Part shown: positions 27,662 through 36,226 of the stretch, piece by piece | Layout of the letters: every line of letters starts with the position of its first letter | Position numbering within the stretch: position 1 is the stretch's first letter | Assembly (NCBI RefSeq): GCF_002205675.1 | Contig: NZ_NISK01000005.1 | Location: forward strand, 1 to 64,000 | Origin: Sphingopyxis bauzanensis | Lineage (GTDB): Bacteria > Pseudomonadota > Alphaproteobacteria > Sphingomonadales > Sphingomonadaceae | Length of the DNA stretch: 64,000 nt | Direction: 5' to 3' | Notes under the pieces: model-generated | Seen by the model: the letters and a program-made list of their open reading frames with translations, nothing else | What the model was told of the DNA's origin: nothing | The model's database searches: none | Translations under genes and position numbers: made by a program

Positions 27662-28465
27662 TTATTTCCCCTTAAACTCGACTTTCCGCTTCTCGACAAA
27701 CGCCATGATGCCCTCAACCGCATCGGCGCTGTTGCCAGCGATAAACTGCCCCTTGGCTTCGGCATCGAGCGTGTCGGCATAGCTTTGCGACAGGCCATCG
27801 CGCAGCACCTTGCGCATGGTCCCCAGCGACACCGTCGGTCCGTTGGCAAGCCGCGCCGCCAGCGCGCGCGCTTCGCCCATCAGCTCGGCATCGTCGACGC
27901 ATTTATAGACCATGCCCCAATCGGCGGCCTGCTCGCCCGAAATCTTCTCGCCCAGCATCATCATCTGCGTTGCGCGCGGCAGGCCGATCAGGCGCGGCAG
28001 CAGCCACGACGAACCGCCGTCGGGGACGAGCCCGATATTGACAAAGGCTTGCAGGAAATAGGCGCTCTTGCCCGCGATCGCGAAATCACCCGACAGCGCA
28101 AAGCTGCACCCGACCCCGGCGGCGGGGCCGTTGACCGCGGTGACGACCGGGATGTCGAGGTTCGCGAGCGCCAGCAGCATCGGGTTGTAGTGGTTGCGCA
28201 GCGCCTTGCGGCTGTTGGCGCCGCCGCCAACCGCCGACGATGTGCGATCGCCGCCCAGATCGGCCCCCGAGCAAAATCCGCGCCCTTCGCCGGTGATCAG
28301 CAATGCGCGCGCGCCGAGCAGCGGCAGGTAATCGAGCGCGCTGCGGATGTCGTCGGCCATCGCGGGCGGCATCGAATTGAGCCGGTCAGGGCGGTTGAGC
28401 GTGATCGTCGCGACATTGTCGGCGATGTCCAGCTTGATCGTGTCGAAGTTCGGGATATCGGTCAT
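27662..28465 (-). CDS. Enoyl-CoA hydratase/isomerase family protein
   Basis: 267 residues from the ATG at 28465. Crotonase-fold blocks are clear: VATITLNRPDRLNSM, the oxyanion-hole region GRGFCSGADLGG, and VVTAVNGPAAGVGCSFALSG. The second catalytic Glu position of hydratases reads IGLVPDGGSS, with Asp instead, as in PaaG-like ring-opening isomerases. It is therefore more likely an isomerase than a simple hydratase. A LiuR-like palindrome lies just upstream, linking it to acyl-CoA catabolism. Confidence 0.9.
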   Translation of the reverse strand: MTDIPNFDTIKLDIADNVATITLNRPDRLNSMPPAMADDIRSALDYLPLLGARALLITGEGRGFCSGADLGGDRTSSAVGGGANSRKALRNHYNPMLLALANLDIPVVTAVNGPAAGVGCSFALSGDFAIAGKSAYFLQAFVNIGLVPDGGSSWLLPRLIGLPRATQMMMLGEKISGEQAADWGMVYKCVDDAELMGEARALAARLANGPTVSLGTMRKVLRDGLSQSYADTLDAEAKGQFIAGNSADAVEGIMAFVEKRKVEFKGK

Positions 28466-28492
28466 GGGGAAGAATCCTCTCGCAGGCACTTT

Positions 28493-28514
28493 ACCTTTAC
28501 GTTCACGTAAAGGT
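28493..28514. promoter_or_regulatory. LiuR-like palindromic operator
   Basis: A 22-base palindrome with 9-base arms (ACCTTTACG and CGTAAAGGT) around TTCA starts 28 bases upstream of the crotonase start. The core TTTACG-N4-CGTAAA matches the binding pattern known for MerR-family LiuR regulators of branched-chain amino acid and acyl-CoA catabolism. No liuR gene is in the window. Confidence 0.65.
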
Positions 28515-28561
28515 GTGACTCATTTGGCGGGCGAGTGCAAGGGGGAAGGCGGCGTCGGGCT

Positions 28562-29443
28562 TTAGGACGTTGTTTCGTGCGCGAGTGCGTCGATCAGCCA
28601 GCCCTTGAAATGCGACATCGCGCCGCTTTCGGGGCGCGACATCAGGCGGGTGAGCCAATAGCGACCGGCGTCGATTCCGATCTTGAAAGGCTGGGTCAGC
28701 ACTTCGGATGCAAGTTCGCGGGCGAACATGGCGGGCGGCGCGAGGGCGATGCCAAGCCCCGCGGCGGCCGCAGCGGCCATCAGGGCCGAGCTGTCGAACA
28801 TCGGGCCGCGCAGCAACGGGGCGGGGACGCCAGCGGCGGCAAACCACCGCGTCCATTCGTCGGCGCGGTATGAGCGCAGCAGGCGTTCGGGTATCAGGTC
28901 GGCGGGGGTCTTGAGCCGCGCGGCGATGGCGGGGGGGCAAAGCGGGGTCATCGGCGCGGCAAGCAGTGGTTCGGCGTGGGTGCCGTGCCAGGCGCCATCG
29001 CCGAAGCGGATCGCGAAATCGAGCGCCTCGCCGGCGAGGTCGACGCGGTTGTTGTTGGTCGAGATGCGCAGGTCAATGCCCGGATGCGCGCGGGCAAAGG
29101 CGTCGAGGCGCGGAAGCAGCCAGCCGGTGGCGAAGGTGCCGACGACCCCGACCTTCAGCACCTCGCGGAAGCGGCCGCCGCTATACTGGTCGAGCGTCGC
29201 GGCGATGCGGTCGAAGGCGTCGGCGACGACGGGGACGAGTGCATGCCCCTCGTCGGTCAGCGCAAGGCCGCGCGGGAGGCGGTGGAAAAGGCGGGTGCCG
29301 AGGCGGCGTTCGAGCTGTGCGACCTGATGGCTGACCGCGCCCTGGCTGACGCAGAGTTCGATCGCGGCGCGGGTGAAGTTGAGGTGGCGCGCGGCGGCGT
29401 CGAAGGCGCGCAGGGCGTTGAGTGGGAGCTGGGCGCGGTCCAT
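28562..29443 (-). CDS. ampR: LysR family regulator, AmpR/GcvA-like
   Basis: 293 residues from the ATG at 29443 (MDRAQLPLNALRAFDAAARH); the longer upstream frame lies inside a hairpin repeat. The helix-turn-helix is NFTRAAIELCVSQGAVSHQV and the following RGLALTDEGHALVPVVADAF closely resembles AmpR. It diverges from the metallo-beta-lactamase gene, the standard ampR-bla layout, so it likely controls that gene in response to cell-wall fragments. The palindrome at 29554-29570 is a candidate site. GcvA-type function is the alternative. Confidence 0.82.
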   Translation of the reverse strand: MDRAQLPLNALRAFDAAARHLNFTRAAIELCVSQGAVSHQVAQLERRLGTRLFHRLPRGLALTDEGHALVPVVADAFDRIAATLDQYSGGRFREVLKVGVVGTFATGWLLPRLDAFARAHPGIDLRISTNNNRVDLAGEALDFAIRFGDGAWHGTHAEPLLAAPMTPLCPPAIAARLKTPADLIPERLLRSYRADEWTRWFAAAGVPAPLLRGPMFDSSALMAAAAAAGLGIALAPPAMFARELASEVLTQPFKIGIDAGRYWLTRLMSRPESGAMSHFKGWLIDALAHETTS

Positions 29444-29477
29444 TGGGTCACTTTGCTTTCTCGGCCTATGTCGCCTC

Positions 29478-29547
29478 GTCACCCCGGCCTTGATCCGGGT
29501 CCATGCGGCGGCGATGGCTTATGGATCCCGGACCAAGGCCGGGTGAC
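29478..29547. repeat. Long hairpin repeat in the ampR-bla intergenic region
   Basis: The ends are complementary over most of 25 bases (GTCACCCCGGCCTTGATCCG against GGATCCCGGACC...GGCCGGGTGAC). This GTCACCCCGGCC-type element is a common palindromic repeat in alphaproteobacterial intergenic DNA. Confidence 0.75.
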
Positions 29548-29553
29548 CAAACT

Positions 29554-29570
29554 CATGAGAAATTCTCATG
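29554..29570. promoter_or_regulatory. Palindrome upstream of the beta-lactamase gene
   Basis: CATGAGAAATTCTCATG is a perfect 17-base palindrome 70 bases upstream of the lactamase ATG. It carries a T-N11-A-type LysR symmetry and is the best candidate for AmpR-like regulator binding. Confidence 0.6.
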
Positions 29571-29640
29571 GCTTTGTCGAGAAATGATGCTTTGTCCGGC
29601 GCGGTCCGGCTTGGCAGTTTGGCCGCGAAGGGAGACGAAA

Positions 29641-30513
29641 ATGTTCGAAGCAATCAGTCTGTTGGCGTGGCTTGCCGCGACGAGCGGGGCGCCAGTGCTG
29701 GCGGTCGATCCGCTCACCCAGCCGATCACAACGTCGCGGACCGCCGAATGGTTGGCGCCTGCGCCGCCTGAAAAAATTTATGGCAACAGCTATCTGGTCG
29801 GGTTCGGCGGCATGAGTGTGGCGTTGATCGACACCGGGGACGGATTGGTGCTGGTTGATGGCGCGCTGCCGCAAGCGGCGCCCGCGATCCTGGCCAATGT
29901 CCGGAAGCTGGGGTTCGACCCCAAAGACATCAAATTTATTCTGAGCACCGAGCCGCATTTCGACCATGCCGGCGGGCTCGCGGCGCTGGCGCGCGACACC
30001 GGCGCGACGGTGGTGGCGAGCGCGCGCGGGATTGAGGGGTTGAAGTCGGGACGCCACGCCGCCGACGATCCGCAGCTCGCTTATGGCGGCAGCTGGCCCG
30101 CGGTGACCACGGCCACGCGTGTGATGGCGGATGGTGAGGTGCTCAAGCTGGGCAAGCTGGGGATCACCGCCCATGCGACTCCGGGGCATACGATGGGCAG
30201 CATGAGCTGGAGTTGGCCGGCGTGCGAGGACAACGAGTGCAACGCGATCGTGTTTGCATCGAGCCTGAATCCCGTGTCGGCTGACGATTATCGGTTCACC
30301 GGCGCTGCGGGGGCGCCGTTCATTGCGGCCTTTGCGCAAAGTTACCGGACGATGGACGCGCTGGCCTGCGACATCCTGATTTCGGCGCATCCCGACAATG
30401 CGGGCGAGGGGCGGTACAATGCGAAGCCGGGGGCGTGCCGCGCCTATGCCGATCGGTCGCGCCAGGCTTTGGCGAAGCGGTTGGCGGAGGAGAAGGCGGG
30501 GGCCGCAAAGTAA
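29641..30513 (+). CDS. Subclass B3 metallo-beta-lactamase with active-site glutamate (B3-E type)
   Basis: 290 residues from the ATG at 29641, after GGGAGACGAAA. An N-terminal signal-like segment is followed by the MBL fold. The metal motif, normally HxHxDH, reads E104-P-H106-F-D108-H109 (STEPHFDHAGG). The other ligands are present: His183 (TPGHTMG) and His250 (ISAHPDN). SSLNPVSADDYRF matches the B3 Ser221 region. The layout EWLAPAPPEKIYGNSYLVG is typical of B3 enzymes. A Glu in place of the first zinc-1 His is known from a few enzymes, including one from Sphingobium indicum. Its role would be periplasmic beta-lactam hydrolysis, under the divergent AmpR-like regulator. Confidence 0.88.
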   Translation: MFEAISLLAWLAATSGAPVLAVDPLTQPITTSRTAEWLAPAPPEKIYGNSYLVGFGGMSVALIDTGDGLVLVDGALPQAAPAILANVRKLGFDPKDIKFILSTEPHFDHAGGLAALARDTGATVVASARGIEGLKSGRHAADDPQLAYGGSWPAVTTATRVMADGEVLKLGKLGITAHATPGHTMGSMSWSWPACEDNECNAIVFASSLNPVSADDYRFTGAAGAPFIAAFAQSYRTMDALACDILISAHPDNAGEGRYNAKPGACRAYADRSRQALAKRLAEEKAGAAK

Positions 30514-30654
30514 CGGGTTGTTGATCCTCGCTGCCGCGTAGCGATGGTGAGGTGGCCGTCCGCAGGAGTGAAGGAGGGGCGGAGACGCACCATTGCTGCC
30601 CCTCCACCTTTCGGTCCCCCTCCCCATGACGTCGTCACGGCGAGGTTTATGCGT

Positions 30655-31818
30655 CTATTTATCGACGACCAGACAGGCCTGTCCGCCCTTGCTGAGCGAG
30701 GCGCAGAAGTTGTTGGCTTCGCCCTTGTTGGCAAAGCCCCCGGTCTGGAGGCGGGTGACCTTCCCGGTCTTGACGTAGGTCGGCTGGCGCGCAGCGACGG
30801 CTGGGTATTTTTTGCCGAGCGTCAGCCAGAGGTTGCGCGCATTGGCCTCGACCCCGAAAGCGCCGAGCTGGGCGCGCCAGGGACTTTTACCGCCGGTAGA
30901 ACGCGGCGGCGTCGGGGTTTCGCGGACAGCGATGGGCGCGTTGTTGATGGGCGGTTTGGCTTTGGCCGCAGCGGGCGGCAGCGTGCCGCTGGCGGGAGGC
31001 GGGGCGTAGGTCGTGCCGGGCTTGCCCTTGGCGGTGCCCGCAGCCGCGGCGGCTTCGGCGGCAGCGCGTGCAGCAGCTTGCGCGGCGGGCGTCGAGGGCG
31101 CCGCGGGGGCGATTACCGGTGGCGGCGTATAGCCGGCGCCGGGCACCGAAGCCGGCAGGCTGGCGGTCTTGATTGGTGAGGCGACGGCGGGTTTCGCCGC
31201 GGGCGGCGGCGCAGCGGTCACCGCGGACAGGCGCGCGCGCGCCTCGTTTTTTTCGATTTCGGGCAGCATAGCCAGACCGCGCTGGCGCTGTTCGAGCGGG
31301 ATCAGGCTGTCGAGCTGGGCAAGGCGTTCCGATGCGATGCCAAGCCCGGCGTCGCTGGCGCGTTTGGTCAGCGCATAGGCGCGCGGCCAGTCCTGCGCGG
31401 CGAGGTCGCCGTTGAAGTGCGCGGTGCCAAGGACATATTGCGCCCGCGGTTCGCCGCGTTCGGCCGAGCGGAGGATGAACGGCATCGCTTCGTCGCGGCG
31501 GTTGGCGGTGAACAGGACGAGGCCCAAATTATCCTCGGCCTGCAAATGCCCCTGTTTGGCGGCGCGGCGATACCAGGCTTCGGCTTGCGCCAGATCGGTG
31601 GGAACGCCGCGGCCAAGCTTGTATGCTTGCCCCAGATTGAACTGGGCATCGGCATCGCCCGCGAGCGCAGCGGGACGCCATTCGGCGACAGCGCCCTGAT
31701 AGTCGCCGCGCTGCCAGGCATCGACGCCATCCTTGACGTCGGCGTGGGCGGGCGCGGTCAGCATCGTTGCCGCGATCAGCGGCAGTGCCAGCGAAATGGC
31801 GGTGCGGAATTTGCGCAT
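30655..31818 (-). CDS. Periplasmic SEL1-repeat protein with C-terminal SPOR domain
   Basis: 387 residues from the ATG at 31818 (GGAGA upstream). A signal peptide ends APAHA. SEL1/TPR repeats follow at about 25-150 (AQFNLGQAYKLGRGVPTDLA, EAWYRRAAKQGHLQAEDNLG), then a long Ala/Pro-rich linker. The SPOR domain is at about 310-387 (WRAQLGAFGVEANARNLW, ending CASLSKGGQACLVVD). SPOR domains bind denuded peptidoglycan at the division site, so a septal role is likely. It is divergent from the parA-like gene. Confidence 0.9.
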   Translation of the reverse strand: MRKFRTAISLALPLIAATMLTAPAHADVKDGVDAWQRGDYQGAVAEWRPAALAGDADAQFNLGQAYKLGRGVPTDLAQAEAWYRRAAKQGHLQAEDNLGLVLFTANRRDEAMPFILRSAERGEPRAQYVLGTAHFNGDLAAQDWPRAYALTKRASDAGLGIASERLAQLDSLIPLEQRQRGLAMLPEIEKNEARARLSAVTAAPPPAAKPAVASPIKTASLPASVPGAGYTPPPVIAPAAPSTPAAQAAARAAAEAAAAAGTAKGKPGTTYAPPPASGTLPPAAAKAKPPINNAPIAVRETPTPPRSTGGKSPWRAQLGAFGVEANARNLWLTLGKKYPAVAARQPTYVKTGKVTRLQTGGFANKGEANNFCASLSKGGQACLVVDK

Positions 31819-32060
31819 CTTACTCTCCAATGACCTGCATCGCCGCAGTCCCCGCGCGTTTCCTAGCGTGAAATGGCTAACACCGCGTTAGCAACATGCA
31901 TCCTGCGCCGTATCTGATCCATTTTGGGACAATGTCGCTTGAGGCCTTGTTTACCATGATGGCGAGCGGGCCGTTCACCTTCTTTCCATCATCGTTAACT
32001 CAATTTTAGCGCCCCCCATGGCATTCCACCGCCAATTCGTGGTTTTTCAGGGGGACAGCT

Positions 32061-32783
32061 GTGCGCGTTTTGGCATTGGCTTCACAAAAAGGCGGGTCGG
32101 GAAAAACGACCTTGTCGGGGCATCTCGCGGTACAGGCACAGCTAGCGGGCGCAGGTCCGGTCGTCCTGATCGACATCGATCCGCAGGGTTCGCTCGCCGA
32201 CTGGTGGAACGAGCGCGAGACCGATCTGCCGGCTTTTGCCCAGACCACCGTGGCGCGGCTCGCGTCTGACCTGGAAATTCTGCGCCAGCAGGGCTTCAAA
32301 CTCGCGGTCATCGATACGCCCCCGGCGATCACCATGGCGATCCAGAGCGTGATCTCGGTCGCCGAACTGATCGTCGTCCCGACCCGGCCGAGCCCGCATG
32401 ATCTGCGCGCCGTCGGTGCCACCGTCGATCTGTGCGAACGCGCCGGCAAGCCGCTGGTGTTCGTCGTCAACGGCGCAACGCCCAAGGCCAAGATTACCAG
32501 CGAAGCCGCCGTCGCATTGTCGCAGCACGGCACCGTCGCCCCGATTACCTTGCACCACCGCACCGATTATGCCGCGTCGATGATCGATGGCCGCACCGTG
32601 ATGGAAGTCGATCCCAATGGCCGCTCGGCCGAAGAGATCCGCCAGCTGTGGACCTATATGAGCGACCGGCTCGAAAAGAATTTCCGCCGCACCATCTTTG
32701 CCGCGCCGATCCCGACGCAGGGCAATTATGGCGCGGTCCGTCCGATGGGCGGTGGCTTTGGCCGCCGCATCGCTGGCCAGTGA
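32061..32783 (+). CDS. ParA family ATPase
   Basis: 240 residues from GTG 32061, with AGGGGGA before it. The deviant Walker motif is KGGSGKTT; later blocks are VLIDIDPQGSLADWW and LAVIDTPPA. The small size and missing N-terminal DNA-binding extension place it with Type Ib-like ParA proteins rather than the chromosomal ParA. It positions cargo on the nucleoid or membrane. The next gene starts 18 bases downstream and is the likely partner. Confidence 0.9.
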   Translation: MRVLALASQKGGSGKTTLSGHLAVQAQLAGAGPVVLIDIDPQGSLADWWNERETDLPAFAQTTVARLASDLEILRQQGFKLAVIDTPPAITMAIQSVISVAELIVVPTRPSPHDLRAVGATVDLCERAGKPLVFVVNGATPKAKITSEAAVALSQHGTVAPITLHHRTDYAASMIDGRTVMEVDPNGRSAEEIRQLWTYMSDRLEKNFRRTIFAAPIPTQGNYGAVRPMGGGFGRRIAGQ

Positions 32784-32800
32784 CGGGAGGGATCGGAACC

Positions 32801-33481
32801 ATGGGCGAACCCAAACCTCTCGCATCGCTGAGCGCCGGCCTCTTGGCCCGCAAGGGCGGCGCACGGCCCGCCATGCGCCGTCAGCCGCTGGGCAGTGGCC
32901 CCGCACCCACCAACGCCGTCGGTTATGACGACCTTGGCTGGAACGACATGGGCTATGACGTCGATCCTGATCAGTCAGGCGAACCGGCGCGGATGCTCGA
33001 CCTGAAACCTTTGCTGACCGGTTCGGTGCCGGCGCATAATGTCGAGGCTGAACAAGCGCTCGAAGCCAGCGTGGGTCACGAGCTGACCGATGCGGTTGCC
33101 GAAGATTATGCCGCGGAAGATTATGGCGCCGATGCTTTTGAAGCCGAAGCGCATGACATTCCCGAAATCGTTCGCCAGCAGGAATCGCTGATCGACCGCG
33201 TCGCCGCCGTGGCGCGCAAGGTCGAGGCGCGGCCCGAAGCGAAGCCAAAGAAGGAAAAGGCGCCGCGCGCACTCCGCGCTCGCGAAAAAGCGGCGTTCAC
33301 ACTTCGCCTCGATGCCGAACGCCATCTGCGCCTGCGCCTTGCAAGTGCCGTGACCAACCGGTCGTCGCAGGTGATCCTGACCGACTTGCTCGACGAATAT
33401 CTGACGACGCTGCCCGAAATCGACGCGATGGCGAGCCGCCTGCCGGCGGCCCGTCCGACGCGCCAGACGATGCCGCGCTGA
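32801..33481 (+). CDS. ParA-associated protein with RHH-like C-terminus
   Basis: 226 residues from the ATG at 32801. The N-terminal half is low-complexity and acidic (ASVGHELTDAVAEDYAAEDY). The conserved C-terminal stretch FTLRLDAERHLRLRLASAVT then NRSSQVILTDLLDEYL has the beta-helix-helix pattern of a ribbon-helix-helix fold. It may act as the DNA-binding or adaptor partner of the ParA upstream. I know no named family for it. Confidence 0.7.
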   Translation: MGEPKPLASLSAGLLARKGGARPAMRRQPLGSGPAPTNAVGYDDLGWNDMGYDVDPDQSGEPARMLDLKPLLTGSVPAHNVEAEQALEASVGHELTDAVAEDYAAEDYGADAFEAEAHDIPEIVRQQESLIDRVAAVARKVEARPEAKPKKEKAPRALRAREKAAFTLRLDAERHLRLRLASAVTNRSSQVILTDLLDEYLTTLPEIDAMASRLPAARPTRQTMPR

Positions 33482-33504
33482 ACCAGTCCAAAGGGGACCA
33501 TAAG

Positions 33505-34902
33505 ATGAACCGCAAAATGCTGATGAACCTCGCCGTTTCGGGCTTTGTCCTGAGCGTCGCCACCGGATGCAGCGGGATGGGCGCGATGGCCGATGCGCCG
33601 GCGCGCGCCGCGGGCAAGCCCCAAGTCGCCGCCAAGTCGGCGGATCAGGCGCGCGCCGCGCTCGAAGCCGGGAAAGTCAGCAAGGCGGTCGGCTTGGCCG
33701 AAGCGGCGGTTGCCGGAAGCCCGCGCGACGCGAGCTATCGTGCGCTGCTGGGGCAGGTCTATCTCAACGACGGTCGTTTTGCGTCCGCCACTTCGGCACT
33801 GAGCGAAGCGATGGAATTGGGCGCGACGGACAGCAATACGATTATCGCGCTGACGCTGGCACTGATTGCGCAGGGCAAGGGCGCCGAGGCGATTTCGCTG
33901 CTGCAGGCGCACCGCGACACGGTGCCGGCATCGGACATCGGGCTGGCGTTGGCGCTGGCCGGAGATAGCGAAGGCGCGATCTATGTACTGACCGACGCGG
34001 CGCGCGCGCCCGACGCAAGCGCGCGGACGCGGCAGAATCTGGCGCTCGCCTTTGCCTTGTCGGGGCGCTGGGCGCAGGCGCAAATCCTGGCGTCGCAGGA
34101 CCTGTCGCCCGCCAAGCTGGAAGCGCGGATGATGGAATGGTCGAAACTGGCCGAAACGCCGAACTCGCAGCTACGCGTCGCGAGCCTGATCGGCACCAAG
34201 GCACAGGTGGACGGCGGAATGCCGGTTCGTCTGGCGCTGAGCAATTATGGCGAGACGCAGATGGCTGCGGTTGACGCACCAGCACCGGTCGAACTCGCAA
34301 GCGCCGATCCGGCGCCGGTCGCCGCCTATGCGCCGCCGCCGCCGGTGCTGGCCGACGCCAGCAGCGCGATCCGCAGCATTGAACTGCCGATGCCCGAACG
34401 TAACGCCGATGGGGTCGTGCCGGTCACCGAACTGCCGCAGCCGAAGGCCGCGAGCGAAGTCATCATGGCCGACGCCGCTCCCTATCGCACCGCTCCGCGC
34501 GACGCGAGCGAGGGGCGTATCCGTCCGGCGCAGCAGCAGGCGCTCGAACTGGCGACCGTGCTGATCCCGCAGGCAATCGCTTTCAACGCGCAAAAGCCAA
34601 GCGGTTGGGCGGTGCAGCTGGGCGCCTATGACAGCCTGGGCATCGCCAAGGAAAAATGGGGCGGGCTGAAAAAGCGCAGCGCCATGCTGGCGAATTTCCC
34701 GGCATCGAGCCACGCCGCGACGGTCAAGGGCCGCACCTTCTACCGCCTGACCGTCAACGGTCTGGCAACGCGCGCCGATGCGACGAGCCTGTGCAACGAG
34801 CTGAAGGCGCATGGCCAGACCTGCTTCATCCGCGCGATGGGCGGTAGCGAGAGCATCCAGTGGGCGTCGAAAGCCAGCCCGATGCGGATGGCGTCGCGCT
34901 AA
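33505..34902 (+). CDS. TPR lipoprotein with C-terminal SPOR domain
   Basis: 465 residues. The signal peptide has a lipobox-like VATGC. TPR-like repeats occupy about 45-190 (ASYRALLGQVYLNDGRFASA, TRQNLALAFALSGRWAQAQI), similar to pilotin-type TadD proteins. A linker rich in Ala/Pro leads to a SPOR domain at about 368-445 (WAVQLGAYDSLGIAKEKWGG, ending CNELKAHGQTCFIRAM). It lies 23 bases after the ParA-associated gene, in the same transcription unit. The pairing with another SPOR protein across the divergent promoter suggests a shared role at the septum. Confidence 0.87.
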   Translation: MNRKMLMNLAVSGFVLSVATGCSGMGAMADAPARAAGKPQVAAKSADQARAALEAGKVSKAVGLAEAAVAGSPRDASYRALLGQVYLNDGRFASATSALSEAMELGATDSNTIIALTLALIAQGKGAEAISLLQAHRDTVPASDIGLALALAGDSEGAIYVLTDAARAPDASARTRQNLALAFALSGRWAQAQILASQDLSPAKLEARMMEWSKLAETPNSQLRVASLIGTKAQVDGGMPVRLALSNYGETQMAAVDAPAPVELASADPAPVAAYAPPPPVLADASSAIRSIELPMPERNADGVVPVTELPQPKAASEVIMADAAPYRTAPRDASEGRIRPAQQQALELATVLIPQAIAFNAQKPSGWAVQLGAYDSLGIAKEKWGGLKKRSAMLANFPASSHAATVKGRTFYRLTVNGLATRADATSLCNELKAHGQTCFIRAMGGSESIQWASKASPMRMASR

Positions 34903-34932
34903 CGCAAAGCCTCCGCGCGGCGGGCCGAATCG

Positions 34933-34969
34933 AAAAAGGGGCAGGGCCACATGGTCCCGCCCCTTTTTT
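34933..34969. terminator. Rho-independent terminator of the parA-SPOR operon
   Basis: The stem AAAAAGGGGC with GCCCCTTTTTT (further pairs inside) is followed by T-run TTTTTT on the plus strand and has A's before it. It lies between convergent genes and could serve both. Confidence 0.85.
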
Positions 34970-35002
34970 CATGTTCGTTCGCAAGTGATGCATTTGAACA
35001 GC

Positions 35003-36226
35003 TCAGCGTATACGCAATCCACCCTTCCACATCGCTGTCGCACGGCCTTGCACGGGCATGCCGTCGAACGGGGTGTTGCCCGCATAGGCGGCCATTTTCT
35101 TCGCATCGACCTGCCACGGGGTGCCGTCGTCGATCAGGATAAGATCGGCCTCCATTCCCACCTTTAGGCGCCCGGCGTCGAGGCCGAGCAGGCAGGCGGG
35201 GGTGGCGGCGAGCATGTCAAACAGGCGGCTGGGCGTGACAAGGCCGTCGCGTACCAGATTGAGCCCGAGCGCCAGCAGCGTTTCGGCGCCTGCCATGCCG
35301 GGGAGCGCCTCGGCGAAGGGCAGGCGCTTGTCCTCGGGGCCGCGCGGGTCGTGGCCCGATGACAGGACGTCGATCGTCCCGTCGGCAGCTGCGGCGAGGC
35401 ACGCCTGACGATCGTCCTCGCTGCGCAGCGGCGGCGACAGGCGCGCGAAGGTGCGAAAATCGCCGATCGCGGTGTCGGAGAGGAACAGATGCGCGGGGGT
35501 GATGCCGCAGAGGACGGGTAGCCCCTTCGCCTTCGCCGCGCGTATCAGATCGAGGCCGCGGGCGGTGGTGACCTGGCGGAAATGAACGGGGGCGCCGGTT
35601 TCCTCGACGAGGGCGAGGTCGCGCGCGATAGCGATCGCTTCGGCGATCGCGGGGGCCGAGGCAAGGCCGAGGCGGGTCGCCATTTCACCATCGGTCGCGA
35701 CCGCGCCGGCGGTAAGACCTTCATCCTCGGCGTGGATGATCGTGACGAGGCCGAGCGAAGCGGCGTAGGCGAGGACGCGCCGCATCACGCCGCTGTCGGC
35801 GATGCGGCTGCGGCCGGTGGCGACGGCGCGGGCGCCCGCGCTTTTCATCAGGCCGATTTCGGCGAGTTCCTTGCCCGCGAGGCCTTTGGTCGCAGCGGCG
35901 AGCGGATGGACCCACAGGTCGGGTTTGCCGCCCTTGGCCGCGCGCTCGACGAGGCCCGGGTGGTCGAGCGGCCCCGCGTCGGGCATCAGCGCGGCGCGGG
36001 TGATGCCGCCGAAGTGAAAGGCGGGCTTGTCGGTCGCGAAAACGCCGAGGTCGATGATGCCGGGGGCGAGCCATTGGCCTTTGGCATCGACGGTTTCGGT
36101 ACCGTCGGGGATCTCGGTCGGGTCGAGCGCGGCGATACGGCCGTCCGCGACGAGCAGGCTGCCCGGACGCGGCTTGTCGCCATCGATCAGCTGCGCGTTC
36201 GCGATAAGGAGTGGTTTCAATTCCAT
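35003..36226 (-). CDS. pyrC': Non-catalytic dihydroorotase-like subunit (PyrC')
   Basis: 407 residues from the ATG at 36226. The amidohydrolase fold is clear, but the metal-binding HxH that should follow PGxIDLxxH is absent: here it is [12 protein letters not shown] (Gly61-Val62-Phe63). The later HVS-type His is Gln ([11 protein letters not shown]), and the catalytic DHAPH is replaced by SGHDPRGP. Such proteins are known as non-catalytic DHOases that form dodecamers with ATCase, as in Pseudomonas. The start overlaps the pyrB end by 10 bases. An active dihydroorotase must be encoded elsewhere. Confidence 0.9.
   Translation of the reverse strand: MELKPLLIANAQLIDGDKPRPGSLLVADGRIAALDPTEIPDGTETVDAKGQWLAPGIIDLGVFATDKPAFHFGGITRAALMPDAGPLDHPGLVERAAKGGKPDLWVHPLAAATKGLAGKELAEIGLMKSAGARAVATGRSRIADSGVMRRVLAYAASLGLVTIIHAEDEGLTAGAVATDGEMATRLGLASAPAIAEAIAIARDLALVEETGAPVHFRQVTTARGLDLIRAAKAKGLPVLCGITPAHLFLSDTAIGDFRTFARLSPPLRSEDDRQACLAAAADGTIDVLSSGHDPRGPEDKRLPFAEALPGMAGAETLLALGLNLVRDGLVTPSRLFDMLAATPACLLGLDAGRLKVGMEADLILIDDGTPWQVDAKKMAAYAGNTPFDGMPVQGRATAMWKGGLRIR

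Noticed and set aside
29443-29482. Longer AmpR-like protein starting MTRRHRPRK at 29482
   Set aside because: That start lies in a hairpin repeat and the extra residues do not resemble the family; the ATG at 29443 matches the AmpR N-terminus.
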